From: Rotaria socialis
Lineage: Eukaryota; Rotifera; Eurotatoria; Philodinida; Philodinidae
DNA length: 64,000 bases
Reading direction: 5' to 3'
NCBI GenBank assembly: GCA_905331475.1
Contig: CAJNYU010002044.1
Span: forward strand, 1-64,000
Numbering within the stretch: position 1 is the first letter of the stretch; each line of letters starts with the position of its first letter. Position numbers and translations under genes: made by a program. Shown piece after piece: positions 12,339 to 23,880 of the stretch. A model generated the notes under the pieces. It did not search any database and was not told the DNA's origin. It was given only the letters and a program-made list of their open reading frames with translations.

Positions 12339-12850
12339 ACTCGACTTGCCCACGTAACGCTACTTCCCTGATCAAGTTTTAAAAACCTTTTTTTTTCGAT
12401 ATATACAGATCTAAGCGCCTATTCTCTGGTATAGTTTTTTACACTGATTGTGAAGTTGAACGTTTTTTTCTTAAAAAAAATTGGGTTTTGGCATCGAAAA
12501 TCGGGTTTTATCGTTTTCAAAAGCTGTATTTACAATTTTTTAATCAAAAAATTTAAAATAAAAATGCAGAGTAATATACCATTCGATGCAGAATTTAATT
12601 CTCTACAAAATGACCTATTAATTTTTTGCTCTCATTCTACAGGACAATTTCTAAGCTCTTGTAGTTTCTAACTTACGATACAATTATTGAGCTCGTATTT
12701 CGATGTAGCAATTTGATTTTTTTTAAAGAAGGATATATGTAGGGCATTGATCAATATAAAGAAACATTAAATATTTTTAAGCCTGTTAAGTGCTTCAAAT
12801 TTGGTCGACAAAAGAACGTGCCACAGCGTTACGTTTGAACAAGCCGAGCT
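12339..12850. repeat. Possible inverted-repeat element, about 0.5 kb
   Basis: ACTCGACTTGCCCACGTAACGCT at 12339-12361 is mirrored imperfectly by AGCGTTACGTTTGAACAAGCCGAGCT at 12825-12850. Paired blocks are ACGTAACGCT/AGCGTTACGT and CTCG.CTTG/CAAG.CGAG. No target duplication is evident and the interior is AT-rich without coding capacity. It could be an old, diverged MITE or coincidence. Confidence 0.4.
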
Positions 12851-13375
12851 CCAAATAGATTCCCATTCTGAAAGTTCATGTAACACTACAGCTACAACGT
12901 TCACATAATAAGTTTTTCTTTATGTTTTCGTCTCTCATAGCTTTGGAAAAAATTCAATTTAGTGAAAACCAATCTTCAAACAGCTTAAATCCTCCATAAG
13001 TATAAATAATACTCGGTGCTGTGAAATAAGGAACGCATTAGTTAATACAACAAGATGTTTTTTAATCTAACAAACACTTTTTGAATACGTGTGGCCTGCG
13101 ATAAACGCCTGCAGCGTACATGACAATTTTATGAAGCCTACAGATGTTTATTATGATTTCTATTTTCATAAACTCATCCAAGCTTAGAGAGATAATGAAC
13201 TCATCGAAGATTCATTATTTTTTTCATCAATCCCTCATAGTTTACTATCTTTCTATGTATAAAGGATTTATGCACAATATATAAGAGTTATAAACTCTTT
13301 TTCTAGAGTTTATTATCCTACTCTGCTGTTTGAATAGAGCATATCCTACTACATCTAGCAATCGTCTATCACATC

Positions 13376-14398
13376 ATGAATTCAACCGACAACACGACAA
13401 TAGATAACCAATGGTGGTACCTGCTTCTTCAGTACATGACGGCTAATAATGCTTCTCCAAATCACCTCATTATTTTTATAATTTTATCATTCTATCTTTT
13501 CCGTCGGCTTTTTGGCTTCATTAATATTTTCTATCAATTTATTCAACGTCCTAATCTACTTCGACAAGCAACACATCTGGTCATTATTCTCCTTTTAATG
13601 AGTAACTTTCTACAATCTACAACAGATCTTCCCGTTTTATGATTGCACCTGAAAAATACACAAAATATCAATTTTTCTTATTGGCTCTGTGCTTTATGTG
13701 GAATAACTAAGCTATCTATGGCATCTGCTGGACTCTGGTTGATGCCGTTCACGCGTATAGAACGTTATTTATTCGTATTTCGTTGTAATCTATTGAAACA
13801 ACATAGATTAGTCCTTCAATATATACCATTAGCCTGTTGTATTTTTCAACCTTTTTGTTTCTACATGGTACTTATTCTCATTCCTCCTGTATGTGAAAAT
13901 ACCTTTTATCCAAATCTCTACATATGTGGAGGCCCATGCTTTCTGAACAATCGATTATGGAATGTTTTAGCTATAGAAATAAACTTTTCAACATCTGTTT
14001 TAATCATTATCATTCGTAACAGTGTTCTCGTCGTTCAAGTGCTTAAAAAGAAGCGCCATATGCAACAGAAATATCTATGGAATAAGAACGCACGAATGGT
14101 TATACAACTCGTTAGTATTGCCATTTTATCTAGTGTTTGTTGACTGCCAACTCTCATCCTAGCACACGTCATCTTTTTGCTCAATTCCCCTTCAGAAACA
14201 ATCTCGTACATTCTAAATAACTACTTAACCTATATGCCATATTTCATCGTCTTACTTTGTCCTTTCGTGTGTTCAGCTAGAATTCCTGAAATACGCAATC
14301 AACTAAGAAATAAAATTCAAAGAATAAAAGGTCGAACGCCTGTAAACGTTATTGATTTAGAGCTAAATGAAGCAACTGTTCTGATTACAAGAAAATAA
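13376..14398 (+). pseudogene. Rhodopsin-like GPCR pseudogene, copy 2
   Basis: One reading frame encodes a seven-span receptor of about 340 residues, interrupted by two in-frame TGA codons at 13640-13642 and 14141-14143, with no frameshift. N-terminal NSTDNTT sites suit glycosylation. Transmembrane segments follow, with NFSYWLCALCG and an ERY motif (TRIERYLFVF) after segment 3, as in class A receptors. A cysteine-rich extracellular loop (ICGGPCFLNN) and a short basic tail (KIQRIKGR) follow. The second TGA sits in SVC-stop-LPTLI, where tryptophan would be expected, so TGG to TGA is likely. Copy 1 lies 2.7 kb upstream on the same strand and shares the 3' flank, indicating tandem duplication. The ligand is unknown. 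Confidence 0.82.
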
Positions 14399-15774
14399 TA
14401 GTAGCAAGAAAATCGAAGCTTAACCTTTGTGTTCATAAATATACATTTGAGCTTTTGCATGTTTTTCTTAAGCTTATCATTTAGCAGAAATAAAAACATA
14501 TCTGGCAAATATGATATATTTTTATTTAGCAGAATGTTTTATAAATTATTCAAGCGGCAGTGCAGAGCATGAAATGTCATGTCATGAAAAATGATAGTAT
14601 CTCCATCGGAATTATGCGTCTGCAGGCATCAATTGAATATTAATATTATTTTGAAATCTCTGAAACACATGTAAACTACTGTGGCTGATGATAAGAAGGG
14701 TTTGTTGTGTCAGTGTTAACTACAAACTAAAATACACATGATGAGATTTTCGCGGTTGTTTCCTTCTGCCGAACCATGCATATGTAAAAAGTTTTCATTT
14801 TTGTCTTGCATAAGGGTTCAACAGATGTAATCAGTCAACACCACACTCTGACAAATCAAAGGCAGTCTATATCAAATGAATTACAACTCAAATGTGCTAA
14901 ATTTCTGCCCAAGATTAATGATGACTTCTTCTCGAGAAAATGCAAAATACCAGCGAAATCTTCTTATGTAGCAATATTTGCTATTCTAACGCAGCAAGGT
15001 GATGTATGCGTATGGTTCCTTTTTATAATATGAAATCTTAAAATCTGAAGATAAAGTATGACACATTAACGTAAAACAACAGATCACAACTTCATATTTC
15101 TATGGAAGCTAAAATGACCTGACTATCATTAAAATTTCATAAAATTTTAATTGGATGCTTTGAGGCATAAATAAGGCAAATTGATTATAATAAACAAAAT
15201 CCTATTAACATAAAGAACATGGGCGTCGGATTAGACGAAAAAATTATTTTCATCCTAAAAATTTTATGACCAAACACTCAATGTAACCGAATTTATTTCA
15301 ATTCAGTACTTAAAAAGGCATATCATTTGTGCTTTATTTTCATAATAAAATGCGTTACTCTATGATGTTCCTTGTCTGTTTTTGACTTTAGATCAAAGCA
15401 AATATTTTATCTTCGCAGTATACATTGATAGTATTATCTGACAATATTCAGCATAATATTGATTTTACGTACAACAGTTGCATAATTATGAAATTTGAAA
15501 TCATTAATATAAAAGTAAATATTGCAGTTAATTAGGAAGATTTGGAAAGAGAACGAGCTACCTTAATGGCATTACTTTCAAAGTAACTAAACTATTCGAA
15601 GTTTCATTTCGAACGAAAGATGCGAATCAAGTTTATAACTATTTTTATTTTTCATCTAAAATGTGTATATGTTAAGCCTGAAAATTCCTATTTAGAAATA
15701 AAACACGGATAAAAAGAAAGCATACAATGATGAATATCACAAATGCACACAGACACATATATACATATGTAAAT
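14399..15774. other. Intergenic, no supported feature
   Basis: The first 150 bp resembles the 3' flank of GPCR copy 1. A 75-codon open frame at 14806-15033 has no recognisable domain or splice context. The right end is the 3' flank of the MET-like gene. Confidence 0.5.
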
Positions 15775-18700
15775 TTAAGCATCTTCAGCAATGCTTGTCT
15801 CAGTATACTTAGGCAATAGTCTAGTCGTACTAAAAACGTCAGCAGTCGAAGTAACTGCAACAGCATACGAATCTTCTTCATCACCATCGCGATCAAATAA
15901 TAATTGTTCATTTTCTGATTGACGATGAGGTGTTGTTATATATTGTCCATCAATACTGGCTGATGATGACATTGATGTTGTTGATAATCGTTTGATTTTT
16001 CTATCAGCTGGATATCGCTCAACAATAGTTGTATCCTCGTCGTCAGCTGATGATTGTTGCTGTTGTTGTTGTTGTTGCTGTTGTGCATTTTGTCTTTGAT
16101 TTTGTTCTAATTCAAGTTGATGTAATATATTACGAATATCAGTTGCAAGTTGTTTAAATAATGGGCGTTGTGATGGATCAGCATGCCAACAAACAAGCAT
16201 AGCTGATTTATAAAGTAACGGAGGGCAATATGTAGGCGAAGAAAGACGATAACCATTTTTAACATATGTAAAAATATCAGCATTATCAATGCCAGGATAG
16301 GGTGTTTTTCCACGACTTAATAATTCCCAAAGTAGAATACCATATGACCACTAGATAGATACATAGAAAGCAAAAACAAAATAGAATACGTGTTGATAAG
16401 AAAAGCTTTTCATAAAAAAAATGTAACTCACCACATCAGATTGAATAGTATATCTTGATGATTCGATAGATTCAGGACTCAGCCATCGAATAGGTAAACG
16501 TCTTGGCGGAATTTGAATACAGACTCCATCTTTTTCTTTAGTTGTTGTTCGCGGTACAAGATAATAATCTCTATCGAAAACATCTCGACTAAGACCAAAA
16601 TCAGATACTCGACATGTGAGATTTTCATCGAGCATGCAATTTCGTGTTGCTAAATCTCGATGAACAAATTTGAGCGAAGATAAATAATCCATTCCATCGG
16701 CTACTTCAATACCCCATGTTATTAATTGTCGTACAGTTGGCCGATTCTTCTCGTTTGATATATAACTTCTAAGATCGCCATTTTTCATATATGGTAAAAG
16801 TACCATAGCTTTACGCGTTGGATCCCATGCAACACCAATTAACGATAGAATATTTGGATGAGAAAAATCTTTCATGCGATTCGCTTCAAATAAAAATTCA
16901 TGCATCGATCCAACATTTTGATCTAAATATAAATAATTTTTCATTTACATGATTTTGATATTCGTACTACTATATTTGGTCTCGTTTAAAGAAATAATCA
17001 ATCACAATTTCGGTTCATCATCTCACGTCTGTTTTCTACTGAAAAACAAATATTTCTTTGAATACAATCAATCGGCTATTTCTAATCATATGTAGTGGAT
17101 ATAGTTCTCTACAATATCTTAAACAATATCTATTCTCTTCTTTTCAACAGAAACTCTGTAAAAATTGACTCAAATCAATGTCCTTCGGAGAAAAAAATCT
17201 TTCTATAATTTTACCACGTAAAACTTTGACGGCAACTTCAATCGGTTTATCCTTTTGTTGTAATTCTCCTTTATACACATCACCGAAACAGCCTTGACCA
17301 ATTTTTTCGGCTATTGTTACGAAATTTGGATTAATTTGCCATTTATTTCCTAATTCACACCAAACATCATTATAATAAGGTGGTGGTACACCTTGTCTAT
17401 ATTTTCCTGATGAATGAAAATAGTATCGACGAAGAATTATAACTAAGAGAAATATAAGGCTAATTATTGTTATTGATGATAATATTATTAGAGAAGTCAT
17501 AGTCCATAGACCAAATTGTCTGGTTATAAATGAAACTCCCGATAATGACGAAAGAGTCAAATTTTGAAAGGCAATTTTACCAATTAAAAATGTTAAATTT
17601 GTCCCTATTCGAATCTAAAGATGTAAAAAAAAGAAGATAAATTGTCTGTCATGCGAAAAACACATATGTATTGTTCATACTTCAACATTAGCTTCCAAAT
17701 CTCGTGTATTATTTAAAGCTGATTTTGTTAATGAACACATAAGATGAGTATTAGTTAAATTAAATGGTATACAACCATTACTCATATCATCTATGCGTAC
17801 ATCAATCAAATCGATTGAATGTGTTGATGCAAGATTTGAACCCTTGAAGAAAGAAAAGTATTCTACTTTTTCAAGAAATATAAAAAATCTTTATTTTTTC
17901 GTACTTCGAATCTGATTATATTTGTTGAATTTACTTCTTGAACGTAATCTTCAAATGGATAATAAACAGGATCTTGAACAATCATTAAAATGCCATCTTC
18001 AGGTACTATGTTAACATTATCCATAATAAATGATACATAGAGATAGATTGGTGGACTTAGATTTAGATTTTTATCAATACCAGGAGATAAACAAATCATT
18101 TGTGAGCTTGTGATCGCTTCGCATAACTAAAATACGAGCAATTTCTCTCTTATTGTATTCATATTCTATTTCAACTCACGGAAATGAATTCATAATCAGA
18201 TATATTATACACGAATTTCATAATTGGCAATTGTACAACATCTAAATTTTCACCATTTACAAATAATTTAAAGCCACCACTACAAAGAATAATTCATAAA
18301 CTATTGTTATTCTATGTACCTATATATAGTGATCAATACCTTAAAATCGATTTTTTCGGAGACCAATCCAATACTATTGGATCATTTTTACATTGAAAAT
18401 ATGTTTTTTCTAATTGCCATATATGAGTGTTTACTTGAATACTTAATTCTAATTGTTCGGATTCATTTTTACATGCTTGATTTATACATATAACTTCATT
18501 TGGAGTAACTCTAGAAATCAAAATGGATTCATTGTAGTTTAGAAAATTTACTTATGCATAAAAAGAAACCTTTCTTCCTTCGTTTCCGTCACTGAACTTC
18601 ACTAAATAGGGCTGCATCAAACTTTGGCTCAGTTCTATCTAACTTCTATGACTTCAAAACTTATATTTAGCAGATTACTATCGAGAAGTTCTACTAGCGA

Positions 18701-21188
18701 TAAAAATCTCTATGAAAAACTATATGACTCAAAAATACACATACTCGATTATATGACATTCTTGTTTTCCCAAGAAGATTTTCATTGTAGAAAATAAATC
18801 TAAATTCGTATCAAAGGCTAAATTTTGAATTCGAATTTTTGTTCCACCAGCGACCGGACCATAATTAGGTAAAAGAATTGGCCTAGGCACCTAAAAAAGA
18901 AACATTTTTGTTTGCTTCTATTGCCTATGGATTAAAATTAATATTCTCACATAAACATTCAGTTTTTCTGTTAATTGTATTGCACCAGATATATCAGTAT
19001 CACCCTTAGACAATGTGCGTTCAGGTTGAATACTAATAGAAATAATTCCATCAACAGGTTGCTTTGGTACAATCAAATTACACATTAAACTGAAAAAAAC
19101 AAAAACATAATTTACATTTTATAATTTTTCTGATAAGAAAGAAAGACAAGTACCTGTCATTTTGAATATTTTGAATAGTACAGAAAAATTCATTTTGATT
19201 TGGTAAAGGAAATCTCACCATAACTTTAATAAAATGTTCATTGACACCTTCAAATGAACCTTTAATAGTCAATAGAAATTGTTCACTATTGATACTGATA
19301 TTTGTTGGCTTAATCTATGAAAAGAAACAGTTAACATTAGCTAAATACAGAAGAGAAAACAAATTAGAAACAAACTTGATCAATCAATGGTGGACATCCA
19401 CGATCGAATATTAATGGATTTGGTGAGAGAGAACATTTACCATCGAACCAAATACATGATTTACTATCATAACGTCGACTGCCAACACATGATTGACATG
19501 TATCATAAATTGAACATGAATTATACGCATAACGATGTAGCTAATTCAGCGGATAATTAATATTTTTACAAAAAAAAAAGGCATTTTAAAAAGGAAAATA
19601 CCTCAGAAGCTACAGCAAAGATAAGTGATTCATGTTCATAATCGATAACAAATTGACTATTGAATGGTTCATTATGATAAATAGCGTCATGTAAAAGATA
19701 AAGTTTTGTTTGATTCGACAAAATAAACTAAACAATCATATAGAATTAGATATCAGTGTTAATACAGTTGATAAACATAAAATTTCTTAGACAAAACAAG
19801 AATTCTCAGTTAAAATCAAATATACAGATGTCATCTAATATTGCAAAAGTAATCAAGAGATGATCTCTCATGAAAAAAGCTAAACAATGGATTTAACAAT
19901 TGCAACTGTTGTTGACAAAACATATTATAGAACCACAGACATGTTTAGGTTGTTAGTCAATAAGATAAAACATACTCAGATTTAAATAATCGAATTTTAA
20001 GAATATAGCCAATATTTGAAAGCGATGGTAACAGAAAAACGTGTTGTTTATTCTTACTTTTAAAACGCGCCGTTCACTGGTAGCCATAATTACAATATCA
20101 TCTTGAGCAAAAATAAATTTAATTTCAGCATCATCATTCACAGTTTCATAAATTAGATTTCCCACGGCACCAACAGTTCCATCAATATATGAATTTGTTC
20201 GATGTGATTGCCATGTACATTCATTTTCTTCTGTAAAGTTTTGTTCAAGCGTTTTTACACACATTGGTCGTAATTCTGTACTATCAACAATATGTCCAAG
20301 ACGATAACCATTACCAGCTTGACATTGCCTTTTAGATGATTTAAATGCACTTTTGATTTCATTCATTGAGTAAATACAAACAATATTATTAAATGCAACA
20401 TATAAACTATTTGTTTTATCAAATGTATGAAAAGCAACTGTGATAATCGACGAGTTTTTATCACTATGACAATTTACTAGCGGTATTTCATCATAGGTAA
20501 CTCGCATAATTATTGATGCTTGACATAACCGTGCGATACGAGATGATTTTAATATATAATATGTATATTTTTCATGATCAAAACCATAAATATATTCGTA
20601 ATTCTGATTTTTAAATAAACGATCAGGTAAGAATGTCAATGATGTTATTAATGTATTATCACTTGATTCGAATTGATATTTTATATTGTAACTTAGTAAA
20701 TCTTTACCAATTGCAATTTGTGAATTAACTACATTTCCATTACGGTCAAGACGATTTCCATTGAATGCTGAACGTATTATATTTGATGACATAAATGTAT
20801 GACAACCCGATAGACAGCCAAGATAATTTGTTTCAAGATTTGAATCAAGTAAATACGTTCGACTTATATCGTTTGCATCATATAATATGCAACGTCCAAC
20901 TAATGATCGTGCACATATAATTAGTAATTGCTTTATTTGATCGTAAACAAAAACGCTTACGCCATATTCTGTATTATCAATAGATGCATGAAGTTGAACA
21001 CGTCGATGTAATAATAATAAATTTTTATTTGTTGCTGACCAATGTAACTGATGCAGATGTGATGATGATATTGCAAATAGAGTTGATGTATTTTTTAGAT
21101 AGAGTAAATTATCAATTGAAGATTGAAATGTATAACAATTTATTAATATTATTTTTAATAGATAAACAAAGAAAATTTCTTTGTACAT
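15775..21188 (-). CDS. MET/RON-family receptor tyrosine kinase (Sema-PSI-IPT-TM-kinase)
   Basis: About 13 exons encode roughly 1,350 residues (human MET has 1,390). Exon 1 (21188-20058) carries a signal peptide (MYKEIFFVYLLKIIL) and most of a Sema propeller. Next come a PSI module (CSIYDTCQSCVGSRRYDSKS) and IPT repeats (GPVAGGTKIRI and others). One transmembrane span lies near 17510-17430. The kinase has a glycine loop (GQGCFGDVYKG), VAVKVLR lysine, MET-specific MKDFSHPNILSLIG and LLPYMKNGDLR, catalytic HRDLATRN, DFG and the DYY activation tyrosines. It therefore looks catalytically complete. Between DYY and LPIRW there are 21 residues instead of the 9 in MET. The tail contains polyglutamine and scattered tyrosines but no tandem YVHV/YVNV docking site. 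The start is chosen at the signal peptide; a splice acceptor (CTTTAG) ends 2 nt upstream. The family signals growth, motility and morphogenesis at the cell surface. Its ligand here is unknown. Confidence 0.93.
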
Positions 21189-23030
21189 GGCTAAAGCAAT
21201 GAAAATATTCAAGTTAGAAAATATATTTATGTTTGTCGACACTTCTATTCTAATAAGTGTGAAATGTCGATTGGAAGAAATGAAAATCATCGGTGAAATC
21301 AAACAAATGTTGAACTGAATGAATATATTTTTCTTTGAAAATTAGAATTGACATTCAATTGAAAGAAAATAAAAGAATTATAAGTTGATCAGTCTTAGAA
21401 AGAAAAAACAAATTCAGCTCGATTCATAGAAATTTTGCTTCGTCTATTTTCCTTTTATATCATAAAAAAATGATCATATATGTTCATTAAAGGAATATTA
21501 AAATCAATCGTTACCTATTTTAAACAGAGACTAACACATACCACATAGCATCACTTCATATAAAATGAAAGAAAAAAGAAAACAACAATACTCACCCTCG
21601 TACTACGAAAGGAAAATTATTTTTTCTCTTCGTCGTCCGTAAATTCTTCAGCAAAGAAACAATTGCTCACTCTTTCTCTCAATGTTTCATTCTTTTCTCT
21701 TCTCTTCTCTCTTGCTGGTCATGTTCGTCAGAAATGGTATCGTAACTCTATGCCGAGTTGAACATGTGTCATATGTTTTCTAGAGATGATTCATCATTAG
21801 AGAAAGATGCAAAAACATACTACTGCCGTTTACTCTCTTCCTGATTGCTGTTTGTATGTCTTTGATCGCTTATAGTAAGTAATGAGTAGAGCTAGACAAC
21901 AATCGGCCATTTAGAGCTTGTATTAAACACATAGAACCCTTCTATTCTTTCTTTTTTTTCATCGTTGGCTAGTTGTGTACGTTTTCTAATCATTTCGGTC
22001 GTTGTCCGAAAGCATAAGATTAACATTAAACTAGTCTGCAATTATGAACGTGAGTATACGGTCAAGCTGATTTCGTTCATTTCTTCATTCGAGAAAAAAA
22101 GAATAGTAAAAATCGTTAATTGCTGTATTCTCTTTTGTGTTCGTATCCAATGGAAGGGAATCGACGAATGAATAAATACATATTTACTAGATACTTCTAC
22201 ATCGAGTATTCAATGAAAATAAAACAAAATATATGTTTCACAGATCATTTGATATGATTATCTTCCGGAAAATATGTTTTTCGCGATGAAGTGATGTTAA
22301 GGTTAAATTACTAAGTAAGCATATAGACTTAAATGATTAGAAAAAATTATTTCTAGAGATGATCAAAGCTTTTACTGTGAATTCTATTGATTTTCTTCTC
22401 ATCTATCAAATACTATGCTTGCGTGAAAGCTAAAAATAATATTTTGTTTTACTGTAAGATTCACTTATATGGCAAAGAAACAGAAATAGTTACTGAACTA
22501 TAAAATTAAATGATAATAAAATTAACGTAAAATGTGAATCTACAAAGAAATAATATAATTATGATAGATTTCTCTTCAAATGAACTATTAGGATAATATT
22601 TTAATGTAGATAATAATAAATATTTAAAAGACAATTGATAATCATCCATCGTTTCAAGATGCAAACGTGTTACTGTCATCATCTATTACAAGTTTACTAT
22701 TGATGCTAGATTTCTATTTTTTCTTATGACTTTAAATAATAGAATTAACAGCTGAAATATAAACTTTCTTGTCAAGATCATTACTGATTATTTGCACAAA
22801 ATTTTGATTTAATGTTTAGTTGACTAAAATTTGTTGAGTATGATGCAAATTGATCTATTTCAAAGAATATTGCATCAGTACAAAGAGAACTGTCTTTTTA
22901 CATATTAAAAAAACAATGGCACACCCATGGGATATGTTCTCTTGAAATTAAAAGCTAACACATGCTATCATCTATTTGTTTTTGTTTAAAATAAAAAAGC
23001 TTGTTAGCACAGCCCCTTTGGGGCTAAAAC
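21189..23030. other. Intergenic, upstream of the MET-like receptor
   Basis: AT-rich, no exon chain. A pyrimidine-rich stretch (TCTTTCTCTC..CTTCTCTTCTC) at about 21660-21715 may be promoter-proximal. A perfect palindrome AGCCCCTTTGGGGCT lies at 23011-23025, just before the inverted-repeat element. Confidence 0.5.
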
Positions 23031-23444
23031 GTGGAACTCACATATATCCCTTCGGCTTACTAAAATAATTCAAAATAGTTCATCTGAAAAATCTATCCAG
23101 ATTTCCAAAACCTATAGTTAGATCATTGCCTATTTGCACTTATGTCTGTAATTGAGTATTAATTGTTAGCTCGTATATTTAACAAGGGCAGAGACTGGTT
23201 TCTATGGTCTGTAATGGTACCCTAAGCTAGTTACTATAGTCTGTAATGGGCAAACATTGCTTTTTTCGTGTAGTCTGCAATTGAAAAAGGAAGAAATAGC
23301 AGCCTAATTAGTCAAGCTGCTGATTAGCACAATTTTAAACTCATTAATGTCTGTAATGGGGAGGGGGGGAGGGTGGGGAGTCGCAAAAATTTCGCCTTTA
23401 AACTTACACTCACCGTTTTCTTCGAAAATATATGTGAGTTCCAC
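23031..23444. mobile_element. Terminal-inverted-repeat element, 414 bp, non-coding
   Basis: Perfect 17-bp inverted termini GTGGAACTCACATATAT (23031-23047) and its complement (23428-23444), flanked by the direct repeat AAAAC (23026-23030 and 23445-23449), which fits a 5-bp target duplication. The interior has no coding capacity. It holds five copies of GTCTGTAATGG or one-base variants (starts 23144, 23207, 23239, 23273, 23349) and a G-run at 23358-23371. The superfamily is unclear. Confidence 0.75.
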
Positions 23445-23508
23445 AAAACATTTATAATGACTAGCTGTCTAATTCGAGTTCGAATATAGCTGGAGAAAAG
23501 AAAAAGTT

Positions 23509-23548
23509 AAACTAAAACTAAATCTAGAAATAGATGTAGTTTTAGTTT
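23509..23548. repeat. Hairpin
   Basis: AAACTAAAACTA (23509-23520) and TAGTTTTAGTTT (23537-23548) are perfect reverse complements separated by 16 bp. This sits between the 414-bp element and the GC-rich patch. It could be an end of another element or a local fold. Confidence 0.6.
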
Positions 23549-23589
23549 AGCTCTCCGATATATGCGATATATGAATACGTATATACCTC

Positions 23590-23880
23590 TACAACCACGC
23601 CCACACCCCAAGGTATACAACCCAGGCACCCGCACCCGCATTTGAGCACTCCTCCGTGGTACCCATCATCCACAATCACATTTGAAGTATTCGGGTACTT
23701 CCTTGCACCCCTTCCGGGTACCCTTTATCCACACCCACGTCTGAGTACTCCTCTATGGTACCCGCAACCACATTTGAAGTACCCCCGCATCCCGTCTGGG
23801 TACCCCTCCTATCCACCCCCTCACTCGCACCGCCACCAACAGTTACCCGTTAGTCCTCCTCAACCCGCACCCACTCCATC
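23590..23880. repeat. GC-rich minisatellite-like patch
   Basis: Sharply GC-rich and strand-asymmetric (C-rich on plus) inside AT-rich flanks. Two degenerate units of roughly 85-100 bp are visible, each running TGAG(C/T)ACTCCTC..TGGTACCC, then CACATTTGAAGTA, then GGGTACC. Proline-rich open frames across it arise from this composition. Confidence 0.6.

Noticed and set aside
13640-14143. Selenocysteine or TGA recoding in GPCR copy 2
   Set aside because: No downstream SECIS-like structure was recognised, the neighbouring copy is clearly dead, and point mutation explains both stops.
15775-21188. Plexin or semaphorin gene
   Set aside because: Sema, PSI and IPT occur in plexins, but the cytoplasmic part is a complete tyrosine kinase with MET-specific motifs.
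23011-23025. Palindrome AGCCCCTTTGGGGCT as a terminator or RNA gene
   Set aside because: A 6-bp stem alone without other RNA features is not enough in a eukaryotic genome.
23144-23360. CRISPR array from spaced GTCTGTAATGG repeats
   Set aside because: The repeats are only 11 bp and imperfect, spacing is irregular, and they lie within a transposon-like element in animal nuclear DNA.
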